From positions 62,001 to 126,000 of the forward strand of contig CANMLG010000004.1 in the NCBI GenBank assembly GCA_947498765.1: a stretch of 64,000 bases of DNA, written 5' to 3'. The DNA comes from an uncultured Aquimarina sp. Its GTDB lineage: Bacteria; Bacteroidota; Bacteroidia; Flavobacteriales; Flavobacteriaceae. The notes under the pieces are model-generated. The model searched no databases and had not been told where the DNA came from. It saw only the letters and a list, made by a program, of their open reading frames with translations. Every line of letters begins with the position of its first letter. Position 1 is the first letter of the stretch. Positions 63,909-64,000 of the stretch are shown here, one piece after another. The translations under genes and the position numbers were made by a program.

Positions 63909-64000
63909 TTTATAGGCTTTTTTAAGTAAGAACATTTAAAAAGTTTAAAGAAATTCTGTTTTTAAAATTTTATTTTAAATGATTTTTAAAAATCAAGTTA

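Overview
The window looks like chromosomal DNA from a low-GC member of the Bacteroidota, most likely Flavobacteriaceae. The evidence is gldL/gldM/gldN (gliding and type IX secretion core), a secreted protease with a type IX sorting tail, GLPGLI and CarboxypepD-plug outer-membrane proteins, Bacteroidota -7 promoter elements (TAnnTTTG) and AT-rich codon use. No rRNA, tRNA, CRISPR array or transposase was seen.

Layout. 1-2600: end of gldL, then gldM and gldN with a terminator. 2768-6913: FAD oxidoreductase, DUF983 membrane protein, ABC-F ATPase, MarR regulator and a CPXCG zinc-ribbon peptide. 6914-7613: 700 bp without a gene, holding a hairpin and a short ABC-F-like fragment. 7614-11765: an accessory locus with a tiny secreted peptide, a GLPGLI protein, a decayed second GLPGLI copy and an outer-membrane beta-barrel. 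11838-15774 (minus): YraN, an S66 LD-carboxypeptidase and a large type IX-exported metzincin-like protease. 16042-21412: metG and two unrecognised exported proteins. 21965-25739 (minus): a LeuA/CimA-type synthase, leuD and leuC, with a strong terminator separating leuCD from the synthase and no leuB beside them.

26102-63908 is the main attraction: a LuxR-type regulator followed by a co-directional cluster of about 24 genes encoding a complete-looking contractile injection system (CIS) of the extracellular (Afp/PVC/AlgoCIS-like) type. Recognisable parts are the Pvc16-type cap (DUF4255), one sheath, two tube proteins, DUF5908, a LysM tube-initiator (Afp7-like), a VgrG-like spike, PAAR tip, gp25, a baseplate-J protein of 1438 aa, a giant 2382-aa baseplate protein with YegP-like repeats, a tape-measure protein and an AAA+ ATPase (Afp15-like). 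Interspersed are a candidate cap adaptor, two Cys-rich helical 304-aa proteins, a membrane-anchored 229-aa protein, a ParA-type ATPase, a vanadium-haloperoxidase-like enzyme and three DUF4157 proteins that are probably the loaded cargo.

The three DUF4157 proteins share an N-terminal module but end differently: a possible PD-(D/E)XK domain plus hydrophobic tail, a probable restriction-endonuclease-fold domain, and an Ig-like plus lysozyme-like domain. The first and third are followed immediately by small genes (one soluble, one membrane) that could be immunity or chaperone partners. I saw no recognisable tail-fibre gene and none of the T6SS membrane-complex genes.
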